Assembly (NCBI GenBank): GCA_900316455.1
Contig: ONCX01000018.1
Span: forward strand, 1-64,000
Origin: an uncultured Eubacteriales bacterium
GTDB taxonomy: Bacteria > Bacillota > Clostridia > Oscillospirales > Acutalibacteraceae
Direction of reading: 5' to 3'
DNA: 64,000 nucleotides
The notes below the pieces were generated by a model. That model was not told where the DNA came from, did not search any database, and saw only the letters and a program-made list of their open reading frames with translations. The translations under genes and the position numbers were made by a program. Positions 8,274 to 15,856 of the stretch are shown in pieces. Position 1 is the first letter of the stretch. Each line of letters begins with the position of its first letter.

Positions 8274-8834
8274 ATGCCGATAAATTCTCTTTCCTCGAAA
8301 TCTGATGCGGAGCTTGCGTTTATGGCGTCTGTTAATGACGATCAGGAGGCGTTTGCCTGTCTGTTCGGAAGATTTAACGCTATGATACACGCTAAAGCCG
8401 TCGAAAAAAGCAGACTTTGCGGCAGCGATATTACGGATGATCTGGCTCAGGAAGCTGCAATCGGTTTTTTAAATGCCGTAAGAAGCTATGATCCCTCCAA
8501 GGGAGCAAGCTTTCGCACATATGCCGAACGCTGCGTCGATAATATACTTAGTTCCGCCATAAGGACATATTTAAGCGGGAAGAATTCGCTTCTGAATGAG
8601 CATTTGCAGTATGACGCTGTTAATTTGAGTGATGATTTAATTGTGTCAACTCCGGATGAATTTGCTATGTCGGTGCTTGCCGGATTGAGTGATCTTGAGA
8701 AGTCTGTGGTGGATATGCGGCTAAGAGATATGAGCTATGAAGAAACGGCAAAAGCGCTTGGTATCAGCGTTAAATCAGTTGATAACGCAATTCAGCGGGT
8801 AAGGCAGAAATTCAAATCTTTAAAGAAGAATTGA
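8274..8834 (+). CDS. Sigma-70 family RNA polymerase sigma factor (SigH-like)
   Basis: 186 residues; the ATG follows AGAAGGAGG. Region 2 lies at about 10-95, with DDLAQEAAIGFLNAVRSYDP and the FRTYAERCVDN core helix. Region 4 lies at about 130-184, with LSDLEKSVVDMRLRDMSYEE and a helix-turn-helix (AKALGISVKSVDNAIQRV). There is no region 1.1 or 3, so this is a small alternative sigma factor. The region 2 pattern is closest to SigH/Spo0H or sporulation-type sigmas rather than to ECF factors; this is a judgement by eye. No anti-sigma gene is adjacent. Confidence 0.85.
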   Translation: MPINSLSSKSDAELAFMASVNDDQEAFACLFGRFNAMIHAKAVEKSRLCGSDITDDLAQEAAIGFLNAVRSYDPSKGASFRTYAERCVDNILSSAIRTYLSGKNSLLNEHLQYDAVNLSDDLIVSTPDEFAMSVLAGLSDLEKSVVDMRLRDMSYEETAKALGISVKSVDNAIQRVRQKFKSLKKN

Positions 8835-8930
8835 TTTTTGCTTCACTTATAAATGTCTCTCAGGCTAAATCAAATACTTTTGGTTTGTGGGACAAAACAT
8901 TTTATTTTTCTCTAAAGTGAGGTTTTAACA

Positions 8931-9119
8931 ATGTACGAAGACAAAACTCTCAGATGCAAGGATTGCGGCAAAGAATTTGTTTTCACGGCAGGAGAACAGG
9001 AATTCTATGCAAGCAAAGTATGCGATGCATGCGGCGGCGAAGCAACCGTTCCGTTTGAGCCAACAGAAGGACGCCCTGTTTACTGCAGCGAGTGCTTCGA
9101 GAAAATGAAGTCCAACTGA
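8931..9119 (+). CDS. Compact zinc-ribbon protein
   Basis: 62 residues with three CxxC pairs: C9/C12, C31/C34 and C52/C55. The start MYEDKTLRCKDCGKEFVFTA and the end VPFEPTEGRPVYCSECF match a widespread clostridial zinc-ribbon family. In the form I remember, about 30 residues containing a further CxxC separate these halves; here FYASK runs straight into VCDACGG. Six cysteines remain, enough for one four-Cys site plus a spare pair. The ribosome site is AGTGAGG. Function is unknown; such proteins are usually small nucleic-acid or protein-binding modules. Confidence 0.8.
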   Translation: MYEDKTLRCKDCGKEFVFTAGEQEFYASKVCDACGGEATVPFEPTEGRPVYCSECFEKMKSN

Positions 9120-9263
9120 ATCCGCGCCGTCTGATTCGGAGAGATTCGTGGCTTTGCCAAGGTCATTTAAATGAGATTTTTGTTGCATAATTTTTTATTG
9201 TAATTAATACTATAGGATTACACCAACAGAACTTCGTAAAATAAATCGTTGGCAAGAACAAGA

Positions 9264-9303
9264 GCCGGACAATGGTCTTTGATGATCGTTGTCCGGCTTT
9301 TTG
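9264..9303 (+). terminator. Terminator upstream of dpaA
   Basis: GCCGGACAA and TTGTCCGGC form a 9-bp perfect stem followed by TTTTTG. It ends transcription from the zinc-ribbon side. The 145 bases between 9119 and here show no other feature I can name. Confidence 0.85.
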
Positions 9304-9387
9304 TGTCAATTTTTTTCAAGTGACATATTCTGTAAAAGGGCAATAATATTTGCCTTTTATACGCTTAATTTTACGGAGGTCATTGTA

Positions 9388-10254
9388 TTGGATAAATCAA
9401 TTTTTGCTGTGATAGGGGGAGATGAAAGGCAGCTCGCCCTTGCAAATATGCTGGCGGCGGAAGGAAGTACGGTCTATTGTTCAGGATTCGAGCATTCGGC
9501 GCAGCATCTTATCGGAGCTGCTTCGACCGATCCATTAACAGCCGCGCTTATGGCGGATATAGTAATTCTGCCAATGCCTCCAACCCGTGACGGAGAGACG
9601 CTCAACGCGCCTTTAAGCTGCTATCGGATTGAGCTTGACGATGAATATTGCGCTGCTATTAAAGATAAAATTGTATTCTGCGGAATGGCAGACAAATTAA
9701 GAGAAATATCGCCCGCATACGCGCAGCTGAATATATTTGATTACAGCGCAAACCCGACATTTCTTATTCGCAACGCGCAGGCAACCGCTGAGGGCGCTGT
9801 TGCTGAGATAATTGCGAATTTCACGAGAACAGTTTGCGGAAGCAGGATTCTCATTACCGGATACGGCAGAATCAGCGGCTTTCTTGCTCCGATGCTCAGA
9901 AGTATGGGGGGAGACGTATCAATAGCCGCACGCAAATCAAGCGACAGAGCCAAAATTGTCTCATATGGAATGAGTGCGCTTACTTTTTGCAGAGCTGCAA
10001 GAAAAGCCAATGAATTCGACGTGATAATAAATACAGTTCCGGAGCGGGTGATAGACAGCGGTTTTATCGAGAGAATATCTCCGGATACTCTTATTATAGA
10101 GCTTTCGTCGGCGCCTGGGGGAATAGACCTCGCGGAGTGCGAAAAAAAGAATATTCGTGTTATTCAGGCAAAGGCACTTCCGGGAAAATATTCTCCGGTT
10201 TCCGCCGCTGAAATAATAAAAGAAACAGTGATGTCCGTTTTGGAGGAGGATTAA
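9388..10254 (+). CDS. dpaA: Dipicolinate synthase subunit A
   Basis: 288 residues from TTG 9388, chosen because GGAGGT lies 7 bases upstream. An in-frame TTG at 9289 lies inside the preceding terminator. The N-terminal domain opens IFAVIGGDERQLALANMLA, and a second Rossmann domain at about 145-230 carries ILITGYGRISGFLAPML for the dinucleotide. With DpaB it makes dipicolinic acid from the lysine-pathway intermediate dihydroxy-tetrahydrodipicolinate in the mother cell of sporulating bacteria (SpoVFA). dpaB starts 4 bases after its stop. Its presence implies that the organism can form heat-resistant spores. Confidence 0.93.
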   Translation: MDKSIFAVIGGDERQLALANMLAAEGSTVYCSGFEHSAQHLIGAASTDPLTAALMADIVILPMPPTRDGETLNAPLSCYRIELDDEYCAAIKDKIVFCGMADKLREISPAYAQLNIFDYSANPTFLIRNAQATAEGAVAEIIANFTRTVCGSRILITGYGRISGFLAPMLRSMGGDVSIAARKSSDRAKIVSYGMSALTFCRAARKANEFDVIINTVPERVIDSGFIERISPDTLIIELSSAPGGIDLAECEKKNIRVIQAKALPGKYSPVSAAEIIKETVMSVLEED

Positions 10255-10258
10255 CAAT

Positions 10259-10840
10259 ATGGAAGAATTAATCGGAATTAATATAGGATATGCTATTTGC
10301 GGTTCGTTCTGTACATTTCGTAAAAGCATAGATGAAATGAAAGCGCTTGTTAAATGCGGAGCAAATATTTATCCTATCATGTCGCAGAACGCATATTCGC
10401 TTGATACCCGTTTTGGAATGGCTGCCGATTTTGTAAAAGAAATTGAGGATATCTGCGGCAAAAGCGTAATACACACAATTCCTCAGGCGGAGCCGATCGG
10501 ACCTAAAAAGCTGTTGGATGCTCTTGTAATTTCACCCTGCACTGGAAACACCCTTGCCAAGCTTGCCTGCGGAGTTACAGATACTCCGGTGACGCTTGCG
10601 GCAAAGGCGCATCTGAGAAATGCCCGTCCGCTTGTCTTAGGCGTTTCAACCAACGACGCTCTTGCGACAGCCGCCAAGAATATCGGTCTTCTGATGAACA
10701 ACAAGAATATCTTCTTTATTCCTATGTCGCAGGATGATCCGGTTAAAAAGCCTAATTCGGTGGTTGCACATTTTGACAAAACTCCGGAAGCGCTTAAATC
10801 AGCCCTGAGCGGAACACAGATTCAGCCTATATATATTTAA
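10259..10840 (+). CDS. dpaB: Dipicolinate synthase subunit B (flavoprotein)
   Basis: 193 residues, a flavoprotein of the Dfp/SpoVFB fold. It opens INIGYAICGSFCTF, the nucleotide-binding segment. SPCTGNTLAKLACGVTDTPV and LGVSTNDAL are the further FMN-contacting blocks. It partners DpaA in dipicolinate synthesis, and the two form a two-gene operon. The ATG follows GGAGGATTAAC, which overlaps the dpaA stop region. A strong terminator follows immediately. Confidence 0.94.
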   Translation: MEELIGINIGYAICGSFCTFRKSIDEMKALVKCGANIYPIMSQNAYSLDTRFGMAADFVKEIEDICGKSVIHTIPQAEPIGPKKLLDALVISPCTGNTLAKLACGVTDTPVTLAAKAHLRNARPLVLGVSTNDALATAAKNIGLLMNNKNIFFIPMSQDDPVKKPNSVVAHFDKTPEALKSALSGTQIQPIYI

Positions 10841-10844
10841 AATC

Positions 10845-10885
10845 AGCCGCGGCAAAGATTGATTGAATCATGCCGCGGCTGTTTT
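10845..10885. terminator. Terminator between dpaB and htrA (convergent)
   Basis: AGCCGCGGCA and TGCCGCGGCT form a perfect 10-bp stem, followed on plus by GTTTTA. It lies between convergent genes and probably serves mainly dpaAB. Confidence 0.75.
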
Positions 10886-10916
10886 ATAATAAATATCTGT
10901 CGTTAAATTTGAGGAA

Positions 10917-12182
10917 TTAACCCTTGTACTCTGTCAGAGTAATGTCAACCTTGTAATCCTTTCCTCTTCTTCTGATTACTATATTAACGGTATCTCCGAC
11001 TTTAAGATTTTTGGTTTGCGCCTGAATATCTTCTTCTGAATCTATCTGAGCGCCGTTGATGGAAACGATCATATCGCCGGCCTGAAGACCTGCCGCGTAT
11101 GCGTCGGACTGCATATCGACATTGGAAATGAATACTCCGTAATCGTCATAGCCGTAGAGCCATGCGGCGGCAAGGCTGTTTATAGTGACGTAGGTGAGAC
11201 CGAGATTTGCGCGTCCTTTGACATAGCCGTATTCCATGAGGTCTCCGATTGTCTTTTTTACTGTGTTTGCCGGAATCGCAAAGCCAAGACCCTCGATATC
11301 CGAGCCGCTGGACTTTGCGTTGACAATTCCGATAAGATTGCCCTTGTCGTCAAAAAGTCCTCCGCCGGAGTTTCCGGGATTGATTGCCGCGCTTGTCTGG
11401 AGAAGTGTCATTGTCTCGCCCTGAATTTCAATTTCTCGTCCAAGAGCGCTGACTATGCCGCTTGTGACTGTGCCGCCGAGCTGACCGAGAGGATTTCCGA
11501 TGGCAATTGCGGTCTGACCGACCTTGAGCTGATCAGAATCGGCGATAAGTACCGCCGGAGTAAGTCCTGTAGCTTCAATTTTAAGCAGAGCGAGGTCTGT
11601 TTTGGAGTCGTCGCCGACAAGCTTTGCGTCATAGCTTGTGCCGTTTCTCAGAGTGACGTTTATCTTATTTGCGCCTTCAATAACGTGGTGATTTGTTACG
11701 ATATACCCGTCAGTGGTAAAGATAACGCCGCTTCCTGCGCCCTGTGATATATACTGTCCGAGAAAAGAATTGGTGGTAACTATTTCAGTGGTTATTTCAA
11801 CAACAGAATCAGCGACAGCCGCCGCGACGTCCTCGACGGCATAAGAAGCCTGACTTCCTATGTCGGTGGAGCGTTCTATTTCCTGAAATACAACCTTGGA
11901 GCCGTCCTCTGTCTTAATTACGGTGCTGCCGCCTCCGCCAAGTTTAGCGCCGAGGAATCCGCCGCCCAATCCAAGAAGCAGCGCGAGAAGCGATGAAATC
12001 AGAATGGTAGATACGCTGGTCTTGCCGCCGTTTTTGTTTCCTCCGTTGTACGGCGGTTGCTGACCCGAATACTGCGGCTGTGAGATGTACTGTGCGCGGG
12101 GCTGAGTCTGAATCATTCCCTGCGCGGTCGTACCCGGCTGAGAAGTGCGGTAGTTGCCCTGATTTGGATAATTTGCTGACAT
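10917..12182 (-). CDS. HtrA/DegP-like membrane-anchored serine protease
   Basis: 421 residues. A Gln/Pro-rich N-terminal tail (1-55) precedes a single transmembrane helix at about 57-78. The trypsin-like domain has an intact catalytic triad: His166 in TNHHV, Asp196 in KTDLALL and Ser272 in NPGNSGG. A PDZ domain covers about 335-415 (AGLQAGDMIVSINGAQI). HtrA proteases degrade or refold damaged envelope proteins, here outside the membrane. The ATG follows AAAGGAG. It is monocistronic and divergent from the YibE/F gene. The upstream gap (12183-12316) is very AT-rich, and I could not fix a single promoter. Confidence 0.94.
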   Translation of the reverse strand: MSANYPNQGNYRTSQPGTTAQGMIQTQPRAQYISQPQYSGQQPPYNGGNKNGGKTSVSTILISSLLALLLGLGGGFLGAKLGGGGSTVIKTEDGSKVVFQEIERSTDIGSQASYAVEDVAAAVADSVVEITTEIVTTNSFLGQYISQGAGSGVIFTTDGYIVTNHHVIEGANKINVTLRNGTSYDAKLVGDDSKTDLALLKIEATGLTPAVLIADSDQLKVGQTAIAIGNPLGQLGGTVTSGIVSALGREIEIQGETMTLLQTSAAINPGNSGGGLFDDKGNLIGIVNAKSSGSDIEGLGFAIPANTVKKTIGDLMEYGYVKGRANLGLTYVTINSLAAAWLYGYDDYGVFISNVDMQSDAYAAGLQAGDMIVSINGAQIDSEEDIQAQTKNLKVGDTVNIVIRRRGKDYKVDITLTEYKG

Positions 12183-12316
12183 AAGTTACTGCTCCTTTGC
12201 TTTGAATTTTTTTAGATATATTATACATATGTTCATATTATATACATAAATTTATTATAAAATATTATGTAATTGTAAACATTGTTCTTTTTTTGTTTTT
12301 TATCGGAGGTTTTACA

Positions 12317-13774
12317 TTGAAGGAATATTTAAAAAAACATCAGAAAACAATAATCAGCTATGTTGGAGTAGCTGCTGTGCTTATTCTTGTAGGATTGCTC
12401 CCGTTGATTATGGGCAATTCCGAAAGCGGAAGGGATCTTATTTCCGGAAAAAACACATCTCAAAGCGATTATTACCTGCCGGATATATCGGGTTCAGATA
12501 ATATTTCCACAGATGAAATGAAAATTGAACGCGTTGTCGTGACAAAACTGCTCGATATCAATGAATCGGGGGGCGACTGGGGCGGCGAGTCGATTATTCA
12601 GCGCACACAGACTTTTATGGTAAAAATACTCACAGGTCCATACAAGGGCGTTGAAGCTCAGATGGAGCTTGACCTTACGGATATTACCGGCACAGGCAAG
12701 GGTGTTATTACCGCCAAGGAAGGCGACCGTCTGCTGGGGTATTTTGTGATGGACTATAATACATACACCCTTTACGGCACATGTACCGGTTTCCAGAGGG
12801 ATATTCCGCTCATGTGGCTGGCGCTTGTGTTCATAGTGCTGCTGGTGCTTTTCTTCGGCAGGAGCGGTATCAAATCATTTTCGGCATTGATCATAACGTG
12901 CCTTATGCTGATATTCGTCATGATACCGCTTGTATACAGGGGAATGGATCCTGTGCTTGCAGTGGCGATATTCGGCTCGGCGACCATAGTAGTGACGCTT
13001 CTGATGGTTCACGGTCCGTCTGTTTCATCTCTTGCAGCGGGAACGGGAGCCGTCGGCGGAGTACTTGCGTCCGCGCTGATTGCTTACATATTAAAAAGCG
13101 TTATCTGGATAACAGGCACGGTTGACGAAGAATCCATAAGCCTGCTGTATACGGAAAACGGCAAAAATCTCGATGTAGCCGCCATTCTTTTTGCCGCGAT
13201 TGTTATAGGAAGCCTTGGAGGAACTATAGATGTAAGCGTTTCCATAGCATCTTCACTGGAGGAAATCAAGGGCAAAATGGGCGACAAAATAACCGGCTGG
13301 GAGCTTGTGCGTTCGGGAATGTCCATAGGCTGTGATATTATGGGTGCTTCGCTGAACACCATGATACTTGCGTATGTCGGCAGTTCATTCCAGCTGCTTA
13401 TTCTGTTCAGCGCGTACAATATTTCCCTCGAGGAGATAATCAACAATGAAATGATTGCTGTGGAGCTGCTGCGCGCACTGGCAGGCTGCTTCGGACTGCT
13501 GATGTCGGTGCCGGTAACCTCGCTTACCGCTGCGGTATTCTCATGCAAGGGTAACATGGGTACATTTAAACCCACAGACATAAAGCTCGTCAGAATTTTT
13601 TCCAAAGCGGGAACGAAGCTTTCTGAGGCGTGGCAAAGTGCGCTTGACGAGGCGAAGAAGAAGGCTTCCGAGAAGGAAGAAGAGCCTGAACAGCCGCAGG
13701 TCAATCTTTTTGAGAAAGCAAGACAGCATTACGATGAAATGCATGATGCTGAATCAGATGAAAAGGGAGAGTGA
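12317..13774 (+). CDS. YibE/F-family multi-pass membrane protein
   Basis: 485 residues from TTG 12317, six bases after GGAGGT. An N-terminal membrane helix (about 10-32) is followed by an extracytoplasmic domain of about 120 residues (KILTGPYKGVEAQMELD). The family's block of seven or eight helices comes next (LVFIVLLVLFFGRSG, GAVGGVLASAL). The conserved segment near GSLGGTIDVSVSIASSLEEI is present, and the tail is charged. Transport or exporter roles have been proposed for the family but none is established to my knowledge. Its stop overlaps the GTG of the next gene, so the two are translationally coupled. Confidence 0.88.
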   Translation: MKEYLKKHQKTIISYVGVAAVLILVGLLPLIMGNSESGRDLISGKNTSQSDYYLPDISGSDNISTDEMKIERVVVTKLLDINESGGDWGGESIIQRTQTFMVKILTGPYKGVEAQMELDLTDITGTGKGVITAKEGDRLLGYFVMDYNTYTLYGTCTGFQRDIPLMWLALVFIVLLVLFFGRSGIKSFSALIITCLMLIFVMIPLVYRGMDPVLAVAIFGSATIVVTLLMVHGPSVSSLAAGTGAVGGVLASALIAYILKSVIWITGTVDEESISLLYTENGKNLDVAAILFAAIVIGSLGGTIDVSVSIASSLEEIKGKMGDKITGWELVRSGMSIGCDIMGASLNTMILAYVGSSFQLLILFSAYNISLEEIINNEMIAVELLRALAGCFGLLMSVPVTSLTAAVFSCKGNMGTFKPTDIKLVRIFSKAGTKLSEAWQSALDEAKKKASEKEEEPEQPQVNLFEKARQHYDEMHDAESDEKGE

Positions 13775-14388
13775 ACGATACGGATAATTCATCGGAAAAC
13801 AGGGGAGAGTCTTCTTTTTTCGCGATTATCTCGCGCATGAAATACATAGACCGCTGGGCGCTTATGCGTAACACTCACAGCGAAAATCTTAGCGAGCATT
13901 CGCTTGACACCGCGATAATAGCTCATGCTCTCGCGGTGATAAGGAACAGGCGGTTCGGCGGCAGCGTCAATCCTGAACGGGCGGCGCTTCTTGCGATATT
14001 CCACGATGTGCCTGAGGTAATAACGGGCGATATGCCTACTCCTGTAAAATATTTCAGCAGCGAAATACGTTCGGCGTACGCAGGCGTGGAGAGCGCTGCC
14101 GAGAATCATCTCATTTCGTTACTGCCTGAGGACATGCGGGACGAATACGCTTCGCTTATCACTCATGACGGAGAGGATACCGAACTGCTGAGGATAGTCA
14201 AATGCGCGGATAAGCTGAGTGCCCTGATAAAGTGCATTGAAGAGGAAAAAGCGTGCAACAGGGAATTTACAGCTGCAAAGGCGGCTACAATCAAGTCGAT
14301 CAGAGAGATGAATCTGCCGGAGGGAACGGAATTCCTTGAAAAATTCATACCGCCGTTCGGATTGACTCTCGACGATCAGAATATGTGA
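13771..14388 (+). CDS. HD-domain 5'-deoxynucleotidase, YfbR-like
   Basis: 205 residues from GTG 13771, whose GTGA overlaps the stop of the YibE/F gene. HD-domain metal ligands are seen: His in SEHSLDTA, the HD pair in LLAIFHDVPEVITGD, and a later Asp in IVKCADKL. RWALMRNTHSENLSEHS matches the YfbR family, which dephosphorylates deoxyribonucleoside 5'-monophosphates. That fits the context: deoC, deoD and deoB-cdd follow, so dNMP could be converted to nucleoside, to deoxyribose phosphate and on to glycolysis. Assignment to YfbR rather than another HD phosphohydrolase is by motif only. Confidence 0.85.
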   Translation: MNDTDNSSENRGESSFFAIISRMKYIDRWALMRNTHSENLSEHSLDTAIIAHALAVIRNRRFGGSVNPERAALLAIFHDVPEVITGDMPTPVKYFSSEIRSAYAGVESAAENHLISLLPEDMRDEYASLITHDGEDTELLRIVKCADKLSALIKCIEEEKACNREFTAAKAATIKSIREMNLPEGTEFLEKFIPPFGLTLDDQNM

Positions 14389-14414
14389 TTTCTATAAAAA
14401 CGGAGAAATAGTAC

Positions 14415-15068
14415 ATGGATAAAGCAGAAATATTAAGCAGGGTAGATCACACGCTTCTCAGGCAGGACGCAGATTGGGAGCAGATCAGAATGCTGTGTGA
14501 CGATGGAATAAGATACGGTACGGCTTCCGTCTGTATACCTCCGAGCTATGTCAGACAGGCTGCGGAATACCTTGGCGGACGGCTTGCGGTTTGCACCGTA
14601 ATCGGATTCCCGAACGGTTACAGCACCACCGGCATCAAGGTATTTGAGGCTGCCGACGCGATTGCAAACGGCGCGGACGAGATAGACATGGTTATCAATA
14701 TTGGCTGGGTGAAGGATAAGAAGTACGACGATATCCTAAGCGAAATTAAAGCCGTAAAGACCGCCTGTGACGGAAAAATCCTGAAGGTTATAATAGAAAC
14801 ATGCCTTCTGACTCAAGAGGAAAAAATAAAAATGTGCAATATCGTTTCCGAGTCGGGAGCAGACTTCATCAAGACTTCAACCGGCTTTTCAAAAGGCGGG
14901 GCGACGCTCGACGACATTAAGCTGTTCAAGGCAAATGTTGCGCCGCATGTAGGAATAAAAGCAGCCGGAGGGGTTCAGACAACAGAAGACGCGATTGCGT
15001 TTATCAAAGCGGGAGCATCGCGCATAGGTTCAAGCAGAATTGCAAAGGCAGTTTACGAAAGCAGATAA
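14415..15068 (+). CDS. deoC: Deoxyribose-phosphate aldolase
   Basis: 217 residues, the normal length. It cleaves 2-deoxyribose 5-phosphate to glyceraldehyde 3-phosphate and acetaldehyde. The Schiff-base lysine is K153 in FIKTSTGF; D91 in NGADEIDMV and the Lys in KVIIET are the other catalytic residues. The start at ATG 14415 lies 26 bases after the upstream gene, with a CGGAGA ribosome site. It is part of the deo salvage run. Confidence 0.97.
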   Translation: MDKAEILSRVDHTLLRQDADWEQIRMLCDDGIRYGTASVCIPPSYVRQAAEYLGGRLAVCTVIGFPNGYSTTGIKVFEAADAIANGADEIDMVINIGWVKDKKYDDILSEIKAVKTACDGKILKVIIETCLLTQEEKIKMCNIVSESGADFIKTSTGFSKGGATLDDIKLFKANVAPHVGIKAAGGVQTTEDAIAFIKAGASRIGSSRIAKAVYESR

Positions 15069-15090
15069 TTTAAAAGGAGAAGATCGAAAT

Positions 15091-15828
15091 ATGTCAGCAA
15101 AAAATACGCCTACTCCTCATATCAACGCGGAACCAGGAGATTTCGCACAAACAGTCCTTATGCCCGGCGACCCTCTGAGAGCGAAATTCATAGCCGGGAC
15201 ATATCTTGAAAACGCCGTTCTTGTGAATAACGTGCGCGGAATTCAGGGCTACACTGGGGAATACAAGGGAATACGCGTTTCGGTCATGGCAAGCGGAATG
15301 GGAATGCCGTCAATAGGAATTTACAGCTACGAGCTGTTCAACTTTTTCGGGGTTGAAAACATAATCCGAGTAGGAACCGCCGGTGCAATTGCGGAGGACG
15401 TACATGTTCGTGATATTGTCATTGCGATGGGCGCATGCACAAATTCAAATTTCGCTTCGCAATACGGTCTTTCCGGCACGTTCGCACCGATTGCGAGCTA
15501 CGGTCTGATGAAGACCGCAATTGACAAAGCGAATCAGCATGGAGCGAATTTCCATGTCGGCAACTGTCTTTCGTCTGACACATTCTATTGCGACGATACG
15601 GAAGCAACGGCAAAGTGGGCAAAGATGGGCGTGCTGTGCGTTGAAATGGAGGCGGCTGCGCTTTACATGAACGCCGCAAGAAGCGGCAAAAACGCGCTTG
15701 GAATATTCACTGTATCAGATCATATAATCACCGGAGAGATTACAACCGCGGAGGAACGTCAGACCTCTTTCACTCAGATGATGGAAATTGCCCTCGAAAC
15801 TGCTGCGGAGGTTTATAGACAGGTCTGA
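15091..15828 (+). CDS. deoD: Purine-nucleoside phosphorylase, hexameric DeoD type
   Basis: 245 residues from ATG 15091 with AAAGGAGA upstream; the in-frame ATG at 15040 lies inside deoC and lacks a site. NP-I family blocks are visible: VLMPGDPLRAKFIA (phosphate and ribose binding), RVGTAGAI, and the late VEMEAAALY and SDHIITGE, where the Asp is the catalytic residue in the E. coli type. It splits purine (deoxy)ribonucleosides to base and (deoxy)ribose 1-phosphate, which the next enzyme isomerises. Confidence 0.96.
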   Translation: MSAKNTPTPHINAEPGDFAQTVLMPGDPLRAKFIAGTYLENAVLVNNVRGIQGYTGEYKGIRVSVMASGMGMPSIGIYSYELFNFFGVENIIRVGTAGAIAEDVHVRDIVIAMGACTNSNFASQYGLSGTFAPIASYGLMKTAIDKANQHGANFHVGNCLSSDTFYCDDTEATAKWAKMGVLCVEMEAAALYMNAARSGKNALGIFTVSDHIITGEITTAEERQTSFTQMMEIALETAAEVYRQV

Positions 15829-15856
15829 TTATTTCCTTATAAGAGGAGATGTATTC

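Noticed and set aside
9320..9388. Sigma-K-type promoter for dpaA
   Set aside because: CATATTCTGTA is close to, but does not match, the CATAnnnTA -10 element, and no convincing -35 was found.
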